Assembly (NCBI RefSeq): GCF_001663815.1
Contig: NZ_CP016027.1
Span: forward strand, 372,001-436,000
DNA: 64,000 nucleotides
From: Halothiobacillus diazotrophicus
GTDB lineage: Bacteria > Pseudomonadota > Gammaproteobacteria > Halothiobacillales > Halothiobacillaceae
Direction: 5' to 3'
The notes below the pieces were generated by a model. That model worked only from the letters and a program-made list of their open reading frames with translations. It was not told where the DNA came from and searched no databases. Below, one piece after another: positions 1 through 7,538 of this stretch; position 1 is the first letter of the stretch, and each line of letters starts with the position of its first letter. A program made the position numbers and the translations under genes.

Positions 1-527
1 ACGACCTCGAATCCCGTCAGGCCTATCAGGCGGTGGTGGAGCAGGAGCGTCAGGCCAAGGCCGATGCCAAGAAGGCCGAAATGGCGACCCTCGAAGGCGC
101 GGAATCCGACATCAAGATCCTGGTGGCCGTGGCGACCAAGGGCAGCGGTCGGGTGAACGAGCACTTCGGTCACGCCACGGAGTTCCAGATCTACGAAGCG
201 AGCACCAGCGGCGCGAAGTTCGTCGGTCACCGTCGTGTGGATCTGTACTGCCAGGGCGGCTATGGCGAGGACGAGGCGCTGGAGAATTCCGTCATCAAGG
301 CCATCAACGATTGCACGGCGGTGTTCGTCGCCAAGATCGGCGGTTGCCCGAAGGCCGAGCTTGAGGCGGCGGGGATCGATGCGGTCGACAAATACGCCTT
401 CGAGTACATCGATCAGTCCGTGATCGCCTACTTCCGGGAATATCTGGAGAAGGTGCGCGACGGTTCGGTGGTGTACGGCAAACGGGGTGATGCCCAGATT
501 CGTCAGGGTGCCTTCGTGGCTGCCTGA
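1..527 (+). CDS. nifB: NifB, C-terminal part (5' end outside window)
   Basis: This is the 3' end of the gene for the radical-SAM enzyme that builds NifB-co, the iron-sulfur-carbide precursor of the nitrogenase cofactor. The frame is open from base 3, so the gene begins upstream of the window. What is visible is a charged linker rich in Lys, Glu and Ala, then the NifX/NafY-like domain that many NifB proteins carry at the C-terminus. Recognisable pieces are GRVNEHFGHA, VDLYCQGGYGED, KIGGCPK and YAFEYI. The radical-SAM CxxxCxxC motif lies outside the window. It heads the co-directional nif genes that follow. Confidence 0.95.
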   Translation, partial: DLESRQAYQAVVEQERQAKADAKKAEMATLEGAESDIKILVAVATKGSGRVNEHFGHATEFQIYEASTSGAKFVGHRRVDLYCQGGYGEDEALENSVIKAINDCTAVFVAKIGGCPKAELEAAGIDAVDKYAFEYIDQSVIAYFREYLEKVRDGSVVYGKRGDAQIRQGAFVAA

Positions 528-596
528 TGACCTTTCGGGGGCGGTGACAAACCTTATCCGCGCCGTCCCCTTTATTGACTACAGGAGATTAGTGTC

Positions 597-815
597 ATGG
601 CTTACAAAATTGTTGCTTCCCAGTGCACCGGTTGCTCGGCTTGCGAACCGGAATGCCCCAACGAGGCCATTTTCGAGAAGAGCGGGATTTTCTACATCAA
701 GCCCGAGAAATGCACCGAGTGCATCGGTTTCTTCGATGAAGCGCAGTGCGTGGCCGTTTGCCCGGTCGACGACACCTGCGTGATCGACAACAGCTATCCG
801 CGCTACAGCGCCTGA
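597..815 (+). CDS. fdxN: 2[4Fe-4S] ferredoxin, nifB-linked (FdxN type)
   Basis: A 72-residue bacterial-type ferredoxin carrying two [4Fe-4S] clusters. The first Cys set is [12 protein letters not shown]; the second is [18 protein letters not shown], with the insertion between the second and third Cys that is common in nif ferredoxins. Proteins of this kind next to nifB are thought to pass electrons to NifB or nitrogenase. The ATG at 597 follows CAGGAGATTA, a good ribosome binding site. It lies 69 bases after nifB and 10 bases before the Fe-S carrier gene, so it is probably part of the nifB transcript. Confidence 0.95.
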   Translation: MAYKIVASQCTGCSACEPECPNEAIFEKSGIFYIKPEKCTECIGFFDEAQCVAVCPVDDTCVIDNSYPRYSA

Positions 816-825
816 GGAGGCCGCC

Positions 826-1158
826 ATGGACCTGACCTTTACGCCCAAGGCGCAGCGCTTCATCCAGCGCATGATCATGTTCAACGGCGGCAGCAGCACC
901 AGCGGCTTCCGTCTGGCGGTTTCGCCCGGCGGCTGCTCGGGACTCTCCTACGACTTCAGCGTGGAGGATGCGCCCAAGGCCGACGATATGTCGATCGAGA
1001 GCAACGGGATCAAGGTCTTCCTGGCGAAGGACAGCGTGCCCCTGCTCGACGGGGTGATCGTGGATTGCGAAGACAGCCTCATCAATACGGGGCTCGTGTT
1101 CAAGAACCCGAATGCGGCGGAAAGCTGCGGTTGCGGCACGTCGTTTACGCCGAAGTAA
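826..1158 (+). CDS. A-type iron-sulfur carrier, nif-specific IscA/HesB family
   Basis: This 110-residue protein belongs to the HesB/IscA/ErpA family of Fe-S cluster carriers. The three family cysteines are visible: Cys37 in GGCSGLSYDF and Cys101/Cys103 in the C-terminal CGCG. A fourth, Cys81, lies in VDCED. The location between a nif ferredoxin and other nif genes marks it as the nif-dedicated copy (often called nif-IscA), which would deliver clusters to nitrogenase maturation proteins together with NifS. It starts 10 bases after the ferredoxin stop with GAGGAGG upstream of the ATG. Confidence 0.93.
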   Translation: MDLTFTPKAQRFIQRMIMFNGGSSTSGFRLAVSPGGCSGLSYDFSVEDAPKADDMSIESNGIKVFLAKDSVPLLDGVIVDCEDSLINTGLVFKNPNAAESCGCGTSFTPK

Positions 1159-1235
1159 CGAATTGAGCCTGAGTGGGCTTGGATTGGCTTGGTTGTGATT
1201 TCAGGACTTCGTGTTGCTGAAAGGAGCGAATCGTA

Positions 1236-1757
1236 ATGAATCCGATGGAAGAAGATCTCTGGTTGTCGCGCAATTACTACGGTGGGCTTTTACCGGCCGC
1301 CGCCGAGCGCGAACTGCACTGCGCCGCCCGGGCCTACCTGGACGACGCGCGCGCCGAGTTTCATCTTCAGAAGGCATTGGCGATCGCACCGGACGAGATT
1401 CTCGTCCACCTCGGCCTGTACAAGTTCTACTTCTACAAGGGCCGGCTGGCCGAGGCGTTCGAGGTGGCCTCGCGCTGCCTGCGGATGACCGCCGAGGAGC
1501 TCGGGCTGGCGTCGGATTGGCGCCGGGTTTCGCCGGGCGATGCGCGATTCGACAATTTCGAAGACGCCCGGGCCCGCTTTTATCTCTTCGTGCTGAAGGC
1601 CTACGGCTATCTGCAATTGCGATTGGGGCAGTACGACGACGGACGTTCGGTGCTCACCAAGATCACCGAACTCGATCCGGGCGATCGGATTCAGGTGAAG
1701 CCGCTGCTCGATGTGTTCGACCGGCCCGACGACTACGCGGACGACGACGATGAATAG
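1236..1757 (+). CDS. nif-associated TPR-repeat protein
   Basis: A 173-residue helical protein with TPR-like repeats. Examples are the stretch FHLQKALAIAPDEILVHLGL around residues 42-61 and FYLFVLKAYGYLQLRLGQYD around 117-136. It ends in an acidic tail (DDYADDDDE). Proteins of this type occur beside nifB in several diazotrophs, but no exact function is established to my knowledge; a scaffold or protein-interaction role is inferred. A related TPR protein sits at the end of the fix operon (9270-9749) and shares the HFYLFTLKAL/RFYLFVLKAY block. It overlaps the next gene by 8 bases. Confidence 0.85.
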   Translation: MNPMEEDLWLSRNYYGGLLPAAAERELHCAARAYLDDARAEFHLQKALAIAPDEILVHLGLYKFYFYKGRLAEAFEVASRCLRMTAEELGLASDWRRVSPGDARFDNFEDARARFYLFVLKAYGYLQLRLGQYDDGRSVLTKITELDPGDRIQVKPLLDVFDRPDDYADDDDE

Positions 1758-2538
1758 GGCAGAGCGAGAAAACCCGGCAGCGGTCGACTGGCTGGATCAG
1801 CCGATTAGCTGCGATGGCTGCCCGGACGACGTGAAGCCCGAGGGCCGCTGCGAGTTGATGAAGGCCTGCGTGCGGGATCGTTCGGTCCAGCGGATCGCCA
1901 AGTTCTTCAGCTGGAATCCGGACGTGGCGAACGACTACCTGAAGCATCCGTACTTCGAGGTGCGTGCCTGTGCCGCCAAGCACGCGGACGTGTTCCACCT
2001 GCGGACCCTGGTCAACGATCCGGACGAGACGGTGCGCTGGGCGGCGGTGATGCGTCTGCCGCGCAGCTACCTGCTGCGGCTGATCCACGATCCGCATCGT
2101 GAGGTGCGCATCCGGGTGGCAAGCCGGCTCAGCGAGCAGGATCTGGACGTGATGATCGACGATCCCGACTACTACGTGCGGTTGATGGTCGCGAAGCACC
2201 TGCCGGAGCACAAGCTGCCGCTGATGATCGACGACGAGGATCCGGAGGTGCGCCGGACGGTGGCGCGCCGCATCCCGCGCGAATGGCTGGGCCGGATGTT
2301 GCTCGACGCCGATGCCGTGGTGCGCATGGAGGTCGTGCGACGCCTGCCGGATTCGGCCCTGCTGTCGTTGGTGCGCGACCCCGACTGGCGGATTCGCTAC
2401 GAGGCGGCGGTTCGGGGCAGCAAAGAGGTTCTGCAACTGCTGGTCGATGACCCGGATACGGAGGTGCGCGGTTACGCCCGCGAGCGCCTGGATACCTGGG
2501 GGCCGGTGGAACTCAATGATTATCGGGAGGAACGGTAA
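1750..2538 (+). CDS. LRV protein: Fe-S cluster plus leucine-rich variant repeats
   Basis: About 262 residues. The N-terminus has a Cys cluster, C-x2-C-x9-C-x5-C (SCDGCP...GRCELMKAC), matching the [4Fe-4S] domain of the Azotobacter vinelandii LRV protein. The rest is a right-handed superhelix of about eight 24-residue HEAT-like variant repeats, each with a D-P-D/E-x-x-V-R core. The family is encoded next to nifB in Azotobacter; its role is unknown. The open frame extends back to 1711, but the ATG at 1750 gives the natural N-terminus and an 8-base overlap with the TPR gene, which suggests translational coupling. Confidence 0.9.
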   Translation: MNRAERENPAAVDWLDQPISCDGCPDDVKPEGRCELMKACVRDRSVQRIAKFFSWNPDVANDYLKHPYFEVRACAAKHADVFHLRTLVNDPDETVRWAAVMRLPRSYLLRLIHDPHREVRIRVASRLSEQDLDVMIDDPDYYVRLMVAKHLPEHKLPLMIDDEDPEVRRTVARRIPREWLGRMLLDADAVVRMEVVRRLPDSALLSLVRDPDWRIRYEAAVRGSKEVLQLLVDDPDTEVRGYARERLDTWGPVELNDYREER

Positions 2539-2855
2539 TGGGCATGAGTCGAGACAGTTCGATCGTTGAAATCAACGATCAACCGGAATTCAACTATGGC
2601 GACAAGGTGCGTTCCCTGAAGCACGTACGCAATGACGGTACCTTCAACGGCAAGGAGATCGGCGACGTGCTGGTACGCAAGGGTGACGTCGGCTATGTGG
2701 CCAATATCGGTACTTTTCTACAGCAATTCTTCATCTACGGCGTGGACTTCTACGAGCACGGCTACATGGTCGGCATGAAGGCACGTGAGATAGAACTGGT
2801 GACTCCGGAGAATTCCTCTCCCGATGCCACCACCACAACGGAGGATGCAACATGA
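2538..2855 (+). CDS. nifZ: NifZ family protein (first copy)
   Basis: A 105-residue protein with the NifZ core: YGDKVRSLKHVRNDGT, GDVLVRKGDVGYV and FFIYGVDFYEHGYMVGMKARE. NifZ helps mature the P-cluster of the nitrogenase MoFe protein. The start ATG overlaps the LRV stop codon by one base (TAATG) and GGGAGG lies upstream, so translation is probably coupled. The 3' end overlaps the next nifZ-like gene by four bases (ATGA). The C-terminal tail is Thr/Pro rich and probably disordered. Confidence 0.93.
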   Translation: MGMSRDSSIVEINDQPEFNYGDKVRSLKHVRNDGTFNGKEIGDVLVRKGDVGYVANIGTFLQQFFIYGVDFYEHGYMVGMKAREIELVTPENSSPDATTTTEDAT

Positions 2856-3133
2856 TTGAACCAAGACAACCCCGCTTCGACTGGGGCCTGCGGGTCCTGG
2901 CCTGCGACGACCTGTTCAACGACGGTTCCTACCCGGAGTTGACGCAAGATGAACTGATCGTACCCAAGGACGCTTTCGGCGAAATCGTCCGTGTCGGGTA
3001 TCTCGAGGAAAGCCACGCACCCCTGTACCTGGTCGAGTTCGACAATGGCCGGGTGGTGGGCTGCCTCGAGGAGGAAATCACGCCCGTACTCGAAGGTATG
3101 GCCACCGTGGTCGAAGGCCTGGCCCATGAGTGA
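2852..3133 (+). CDS. nifZ: NifZ family protein (second, divergent copy)
   Basis: A 93-residue NifZ-like protein, with WGLRVLACDDLFNDGSYP, GEIVRVGYLEE and YLVEFDNGRVVGCLEEEI. It is clearly related to the gene just upstream but diverged, with more acidic residues and a shorter tail. Some nif clusters have a two-domain NifZ; here the domains are separate, overlapping genes. Function in nitrogenase P-cluster maturation is inferred from family and position. It starts inside the previous stop (ATGA) and overlaps nifS by 8 bases, so the three are very probably translated together. Confidence 0.85.
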   Translation: MIEPRQPRFDWGLRVLACDDLFNDGSYPELTQDELIVPKDAFGEIVRVGYLEESHAPLYLVEFDNGRVVGCLEEEITPVLEGMATVVEGLAHE

Positions 3134-4307
3134 GCCGCGCACAGTCTATCTCGACAACAACGCCACGACGCCGCTGGCGCCGGAAGCGTTGACGGCCATG
3201 CTGCCGTATCTGTCGACGGACTTTGCCAACCCTTCCAGCGCGTCCCGTGCCGGGACGGCCGTGAAGGAAGCGATCGCCGGCGCGCGCGCCGACGTGGCGG
3301 CCCTGCTGGGTTGCCGCACGAGCGAACTCGTGTTCACCAGCGGCGCCACCGAGAGCAACCACATGGCGATGCTCGGTGCGCTGGCCATGGCGCCGGAAAA
3401 GCGCCATCTCATTACCAGTACCGTGGAACATCCCTCGGTGCTGCTGCTGTGCCGCCATCTCGAGCAGACCGGGGTCGAAGTGACCTATCTGCCCGTGGAT
3501 GCCAGCGGTCAGCTGAATCTTGCCGAATTGCGTGCGGCGATCCGGCCCGACACGGCGTTGATTTCGCTGATGTGGGCCAATAACGAAACGGGCGTGGTGT
3601 TTCCGATTCCGGACATTGCGGAAATGGCCCGGGCGGCCGGTGTGCCGCTGCACGTCGACGGCACCCAGGTGCTTGGCAAGATGCCGCTGGATCTGGCGTC
3701 CATCGGTGTGTTGCTCTTCTCCTGTTCGGCGCACAAGGTGCACGGCCCCAAGGGCATTGGTGCCCTGTATATCCAGAAGGGTTTGGGCTTGCCGCCGCTG
3801 ATCTATGGCCATCAGGAGCGCGGGCGTCGGGGCGGAACCGAGAACGTGCCCGGCATCATCGGCTTCGCCGCTGCCGCGCGATTGATGGCCGACATCGAGG
3901 CGGAGTCCGTACATCTGCGCGTACTGCGCGACCGTTTGGAACAGGGTGTGCTCGACTGTTTCCCCACCGCGATGGTGCATGGTCAGGCGGCGGAGCGACT
4001 GCCCAATACGGTCAATATCGCCTTTCGGAGCATCGAGGCCGAGGAACTGCTGCATCGGCTGGATCAGCGCGGCATCGTCGCGGCCACCGGCGCCGCCTGT
4101 GCGGCCGGCGGTTCTCGACCCTCCCATGTGCTTTCGGCCATGGGCATTTCCCGGGACGACATTCTGACCTCGCTGCGCTTTTCCGTCGGGCGCTACAACA
4201 GCCGCGACGACGTCGAGCAGCTGATCCGGGCCTTGATCGAACTGGTCCCCACGGCCGAACCCGCCCATCAGGCGGCACCGGCCACGCCACACGCCATTCA
4301 TCCCTAA
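3126..4307 (+). CDS. nifS: Cysteine desulfurase NifS
   Basis: A class V PLP enzyme that removes sulfur from L-cysteine and supplies it for nitrogenase Fe-S clusters. The start at 3126 gives 393 residues and the classic N-terminus VYLDNNATTPLAPEAL. The Schiff-base lysine is Lys204 in SAHKVHGPKG, and the persulfide-carrying cysteine is Cys325 in GAACAAGGSRPSHVL, where the short loop before SHVL is typical of NifS. The open frame runs upstream to 2991, but that part overlaps nifZ and is not NifS-like. It overlaps the second nifZ by 8 bases, fitting tight co-expression. Confidence 0.97.
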   Translation: MSEPRTVYLDNNATTPLAPEALTAMLPYLSTDFANPSSASRAGTAVKEAIAGARADVAALLGCRTSELVFTSGATESNHMAMLGALAMAPEKRHLITSTVEHPSVLLLCRHLEQTGVEVTYLPVDASGQLNLAELRAAIRPDTALISLMWANNETGVVFPIPDIAEMARAAGVPLHVDGTQVLGKMPLDLASIGVLLFSCSAHKVHGPKGIGALYIQKGLGLPPLIYGHQERGRRGGTENVPGIIGFAAAARLMADIEAESVHLRVLRDRLEQGVLDCFPTAMVHGQAAERLPNTVNIAFRSIEAEELLHRLDQRGIVAATGAACAAGGSRPSHVLSAMGISRDDILTSLRFSVGRYNSRDDVEQLIRALIELVPTAEPAHQAAPATPHAIHP

Positions 4308-4329
4308 GTGCATCCAGAAGGAACAGTCC

Positions 4330-4539
4330 ATGAAGGTCATGATTCGTAAAGACAATGCCGGCAACCTTACCGCCTACGTGCCGAAGAAGGATCTGGAGGA
4401 AAAGATCACCCAGATGGACGATCCGGCCATGTGGGGTGCACCGGTCACCCTGAGCAACGGATGGCGGCTTTCCCTGCCGGAAATGCCGGCCGATACGCGT
4501 CTGCCCATCACGGTGGAAGCCCGGAAGTTGGAGGACTGA
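4330..4539 (+). CDS. nifT: NifT/FixU family protein
   Basis: A 69-residue protein with the NifT/FixU pattern: MKVMIRKD start, AYVPKKDLEEKI, and the block WGAPVTLSNGWRLSLPEMP. The family is found almost only in nif clusters, and its deletion has little effect in the species studied, so the exact role is unclear. It starts 22 bases after nifS with AGAAGGAA upstream of the ATG and ends three bases before the next gene. Confidence 0.93.
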   Translation: MKVMIRKDNAGNLTAYVPKKDLEEKITQMDDPAMWGAPVTLSNGWRLSLPEMPADTRLPITVEARKLED

Positions 4540-4542
4540 ACC

Positions 4543-4818
4543 ATGGCGATCGATGCCACGACCCTGAATGCGTTGCTTGTCGAGGGACAGGCCGCCTGCG
4601 AGGCGGGTGCCGGCAATATCCTGACGGCGATCCGCCCTCATTTCCCGGGGCTGACCATCACGCAGTGCCCATCGTCGGATGTCACGGAAACGCCGTTCCA
4701 GACCGGATCGCATTTCGACATTCATCTGGTGGATACGCGCAACCACTGCTGGGCGCTCACCGACTCAGCCGACGACGCGACGGCGGTGCTGCTCGCCATG
4801 CACGGGCGGCCATCATGA
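4543..4818 (+). CDS. Small conserved nif-linked protein, function unknown
   Basis: A 91-residue protein. The N-terminal helix region has LLVEGQAACEAGAG and the C-terminal half has HFDIHLVDTRNHCWALTDSADDATAVLLAM. I recognise it only as the kind of small protein that occurs beside nifS/nifT in gammaproteobacterial nif clusters; it may belong to a DUF such as DUF6129, but I am not certain. It is sandwiched between nifT (3-base gap) and the DegT-like gene (ATGA overlap), so it is clearly part of the operon. No signal peptide or membrane segment is visible. Confidence 0.75.
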   Translation: MAIDATTLNALLVEGQAACEAGAGNILTAIRPHFPGLTITQCPSSDVTETPFQTGSHFDIHLVDTRNHCWALTDSADDATAVLLAMHGRPS

Positions 4819-5966
4819 GCACCGTACCCGTTTCCATCGTCTTCTCGGATCCGGATATCGGCCGTGCCGAACTGGACGAGATCGAGGCCATCCTCCGTTC
4901 CGAGCAGATCAGCGCCGGCAGCGACGTGGTGGCCTTCGAGAACGCCTTCGCCAATTACGTGGGGCGGAAGTACGCCGTGGCGGTCGCGAGTCCGACCATC
5001 GCCCTGATGCTGTGCCTGCGCGCCTGGGATATCCAGCCGGGCGACGAGATCATCCTCTCGCCCTACAGCTGGTGGCAGATTGGCCATGCCCTGAGCTGGT
5101 ACGGCGCCCAGCCCGTGTTCGGCGACATCGACTACTACTCGGGCACGCTCTCGGTGAAGAGTGCGGAAGCGCTCGTGACGGCAAAGACGCGCGCGATCAT
5201 GGCGGGCAACACCAAGGGCCATCCGGCCGCCTGGGGGCCGCTGCGCGAGCTGGCGACACGAACGGGGCTGCGCCTGATCGAGGATTCCACCGAGGCCATC
5301 GGTTCGCGCTACGGCGAGCAGCTCGTTGGCTCGTTCGGCGATTGCACCATCTTCGGCTTCGGCCAGCCCAGCCCGATCCTCTGCGGCGAGGGGGCGATGA
5401 TCCTGACCGACGATACGGATCTGGCCAGCAGCCTGCGCCAGTACCGGGGCCGAGCCATGGCGGATCGCGCCTCGGTGTCCGGTGCGGCGCGTCCGCCCAT
5501 GCAGGCGGAGATGAGCAACATGCAGGCAGGTCTCGGCATGATGCAGCTGTCACGGCTGGACGGGATTCTCGAACGGCGTCGGCAGATTGAGGGTTTCTAC
5601 TTCGAGCACATGAAGTCGTTCGAGGGCATCAAGGATCCGTACCGCAGCCCTGAAGCCAGCGAGGTGCACTGGTTCACCTACGAGGTTCACCTGGGGACGC
5701 GTTTCAGCCGCAGCAGTCGCGACGCGATCGTCAACGACTTGCGCACCCACGGCATCGAGGCGGGGGCGTACTGCTACCCAATGCACATGCAGTCGTACTA
5801 CCGCGAGCGGGGCGCGCCGCGCTGCCCGACCACGGAACGGGTCTCGGATCGGACGCTGGTCTTGCCGTTCCATCCCCGGCTGACCGAGGAAGAGGTCGTG
5901 TTCATCATCGACACGCTCAAGGACGCCTCGGTGAATGTGGGCGCGGGCGCCGCGATTTACCTGTGA
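4815..5966 (+). CDS. DegT/DnrJ/EryC1/StrS-fold aminotransferase homologue without the PLP lysine
   Basis: 383 residues of the DegT/DnrJ fold, which normally covers PLP-dependent sugar aminotransferases and AHBA synthase. Family landmarks are present: the N-terminal IEAILRSEQISAGSDVVAFE, the glycine/serine region VASPTIALML, and Asp157 in IEDSTEAIGS, which normally pairs with the PLP ring nitrogen. The segment that should hold the Schiff-base lysine reads FGFGQPSPILCGEGAMI, with Ser186 (bases 5370-5372) where lysine is expected five residues before GEG. The protein is therefore unlikely to be an ordinary transaminase. It starts at 4815 in the ATGA overlap; the longer open frame back to 4431 is a shadow of other genes. 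Confidence 0.85.
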   Translation: MSTVPVSIVFSDPDIGRAELDEIEAILRSEQISAGSDVVAFENAFANYVGRKYAVAVASPTIALMLCLRAWDIQPGDEIILSPYSWWQIGHALSWYGAQPVFGDIDYYSGTLSVKSAEALVTAKTRAIMAGNTKGHPAAWGPLRELATRTGLRLIEDSTEAIGSRYGEQLVGSFGDCTIFGFGQPSPILCGEGAMILTDDTDLASSLRQYRGRAMADRASVSGAARPPMQAEMSNMQAGLGMMQLSRLDGILERRRQIEGFYFEHMKSFEGIKDPYRSPEASEVHWFTYEVHLGTRFSRSSRDAIVNDLRTHGIEAGAYCYPMHMQSYYRERGAPRCPTTERVSDRTLVLPFHPRLTEEEVVFIIDTLKDASVNVGAGAAIYL

Positions 5967-5983
5967 TCCGTCCCGGTGGATCG

Positions 5984-6011
5984 GCCACTCGTCGAGAAAC
6001 CGGCGAGTGGC
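5984..6011. terminator. Hairpin between the DegT-like gene and the [2Fe-2S] ferredoxin gene
   Basis: An 11-bp stem (GCCACTCGTCG paired with CGGCGAGTGGC, one G-T pair) with a 6-base AGAAAC loop sits 18 bases after the DegT-like stop codon. No T-run follows, so it may be an attenuating or mRNA-stabilising hairpin rather than a full intrinsic terminator. No sigma-54 promoter with GG-N10-GC spacing was found between it and the ferredoxin gene. Confidence 0.45.
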
Positions 6012-6112
6012 ACTTGGCTCCGTTCAGTGTCCGGCACGCGCGGACGGGCACTGACCCGAGTCAAACGACACGATCAACCTTAGGTAAAACAATGTAATAG
6101 AAGGAGCATGCA

Positions 6113-6418
6113 ATGGCCGTCGTGACCATTCTACCCAGCAACAAGACCATCACCGTTGACGCAGGCACCCTGCTGAGTGCCGCCATCATCGCCGCCGGTG
6201 AACCCCTCAAGCTCAAGTGCGAAGGCAAGGGCGAGTGCGATACCTGCCACGTGTTCGTCCATGAAGGGCGCAAGTCTCTTTCCAAGCTACAACGCAAGGA
6301 AAACGAACAGCTCGACACGATCGTCGGCGTGGGCAGCAAATCCCGTCTGGCCTGCCAGGCGACAATCGGCGACGAAAACGTCACGGTCGAATTGCTCGGA
6401 TTCTCATCCGGCCTGTAA
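6113..6418 (+). CDS. [2Fe-2S] ferredoxin, adrenodoxin-like, nif-linked
   Basis: A 101-residue plant/vertebrate-type [2Fe-2S] ferredoxin. Ligands follow C-x5-C-x2-C ... C: Cys36, Cys42 and Cys45 in KCEGKGECDTCHVFV, and Cys81 in SRLACQATI. Ferredoxins like this in nif clusters may serve as an electron donor or as a protective or assembly factor; the exact partner cannot be told from sequence. The ATG follows GAAGGAGC. It is preceded by a 146-base spacer with a hairpin, so it may have its own promoter or a reduced readthrough from upstream. Confidence 0.92.
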   Translation: MAVVTILPSNKTITVDAGTLLSAAIIAAGEPLKLKCEGKGECDTCHVFVHEGRKSLSKLQRKENEQLDTIVGVGSKSRLACQATIGDENVTVELLGFSSGL

Positions 6419-6481
6419 GTACCGGCGACCGTGATCGGTCCGCATCCTGCGGACCGGTGAAACGACCACAGGAGACATGTC

Positions 6482-7312
6482 ATGAACGATCCCATCACCG
6501 AAGTGCGGTCGGCCCTTGCCGCCGGTCGGGTCATCCCCTACATCGGGCCGGGCGTCCTCGCCGCCGCCGGTGCGGATCTGCCGAGCAATCTGCCGACCCT
6601 GGCGGAGATCCTGAGCAGCCGGGTTTCCGTGCCGCACAAGATACGCAAGAATTTCACCGCGGTCGCGCAGTACATCGAGAATTTCAAGCACCGCAAATCC
6701 CTGAAGGCGGTGCTCAACGATCTGTTCTCCGTCGCCACGCCGGTGCCCGAGCTGATGAAGACGCTGGCCGGAATGGATCTGCCGATGATCGTCAATCTCT
6801 GGTACGACAACACCTTGGCCCAGGCGCTCAAGGATCAAGCCAGCTGGGGCCGGATCCAGGGATTCAGCCAGTCCGAGCATTACGGCCAGTGGTACGGGTT
6901 CTACCAGCCCGACGGCACGGCCACGGATGCCGCGACGGCCGAAAGCTGGACCACGGTGCTCTACGAGCCCTGGGGCTCGATCGTGCCAGATCAGAACTAT
7001 CTCGCCTCCGATGCGGACTTCGTGGAAGTGCTGACGGAAATCGACATCCAGACGCCCATCCCGCAGATCGTGCAGGATCGGCGCAAGGATCGCGGCTTCC
7101 TGTTCCTGGGCTGCCGCTTCGACGACCAACTGCAACGGACCTTCGCCCGCCAGATCATGAAGCGTTCCTCGAATCGGCACTGGGCCGTGATCGAAGGCGA
7201 GCTCACCAAGAAGGAAGCGCGGTTCCTGGAAGAGCAGGGGATCGAGCGACTGGATATCAGTCTCGCGGAAGTACTGAATGGGGCCTTGACCGACGAGGCT
7301 GTGCCTGCCTGA
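6482..7312 (+). CDS. SIR2-like domain protein in the nif operon
   Basis: 276 residues resembling the SIR2_2 group of NAD-binding Rossmann proteins. Visible are an N-terminal VIPYIGPGVLAAAG (the usual G-A-G-x-S nucleotide loop is altered to G-P-G-V-L), MIVNLWYDNTLAQAL at the place of the usual TTNYD motif, and a C-terminal GFLFLGCRFDDQLQRTFA matching the family's closing motif. The classical sirtuin catalytic His context is not obvious, so deacylase activity is uncertain; NAD or ADP-ribose sensing or hydrolysis are alternatives. It follows the ferredoxin gene by 63 bases, with AGGAGACATGTC before the ATG, and ends the plus-strand nif run. Confidence 0.75.
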   Translation: MNDPITEVRSALAAGRVIPYIGPGVLAAAGADLPSNLPTLAEILSSRVSVPHKIRKNFTAVAQYIENFKHRKSLKAVLNDLFSVATPVPELMKTLAGMDLPMIVNLWYDNTLAQALKDQASWGRIQGFSQSEHYGQWYGFYQPDGTATDAATAESWTTVLYEPWGSIVPDQNYLASDADFVEVLTEIDIQTPIPQIVQDRRKDRGFLFLGCRFDDQLQRTFARQIMKRSSNRHWAVIEGELTKKEARFLEEQGIERLDISLAEVLNGALTDEAVPA

Positions 7313-7466
7313 TAACCTCCCCCATTCAAGAGGGCAGACACGCCAATAAGAGCGGCTGGTCGTCTTCGCTACCTGTCTGTCGCGTAAGTCGACTGCTCTT
7401 GATTTCGACCAGCTTTTAACGCCTGCCTGCAGAAGCGCCCGCCTTCAGCCAGATCGTCTGTGCGCT

Positions 7467-7487
7467 GACCGCCGAGAATTCGCGGTC
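7467..7487. terminator. Possible hairpin after the SIR2-like gene
   Basis: GACCGC and GCGGTC form a 6-bp stem around an 8-base AT-containing loop, followed by TTCTC. It lies between the converging SIR2-like and PilS-like genes. The stem is short and the T-run poor, so this is a weak call. Nothing else of note is seen in 7313-7538. Confidence 0.25.
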
Positions 7488-7538
7488 TTCTCAGTCTCGA
7501 TCGCGTATCAGGTATGTGCGTTCCGGCCCTTCCGCAGC

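Noticed and set aside
5967-6112. Sigma-54 promoter before the [2Fe-2S] ferredoxin
   Set aside because: The TGGCAC at 6007-6012 region is not followed by GC at the required 10-base spacing.
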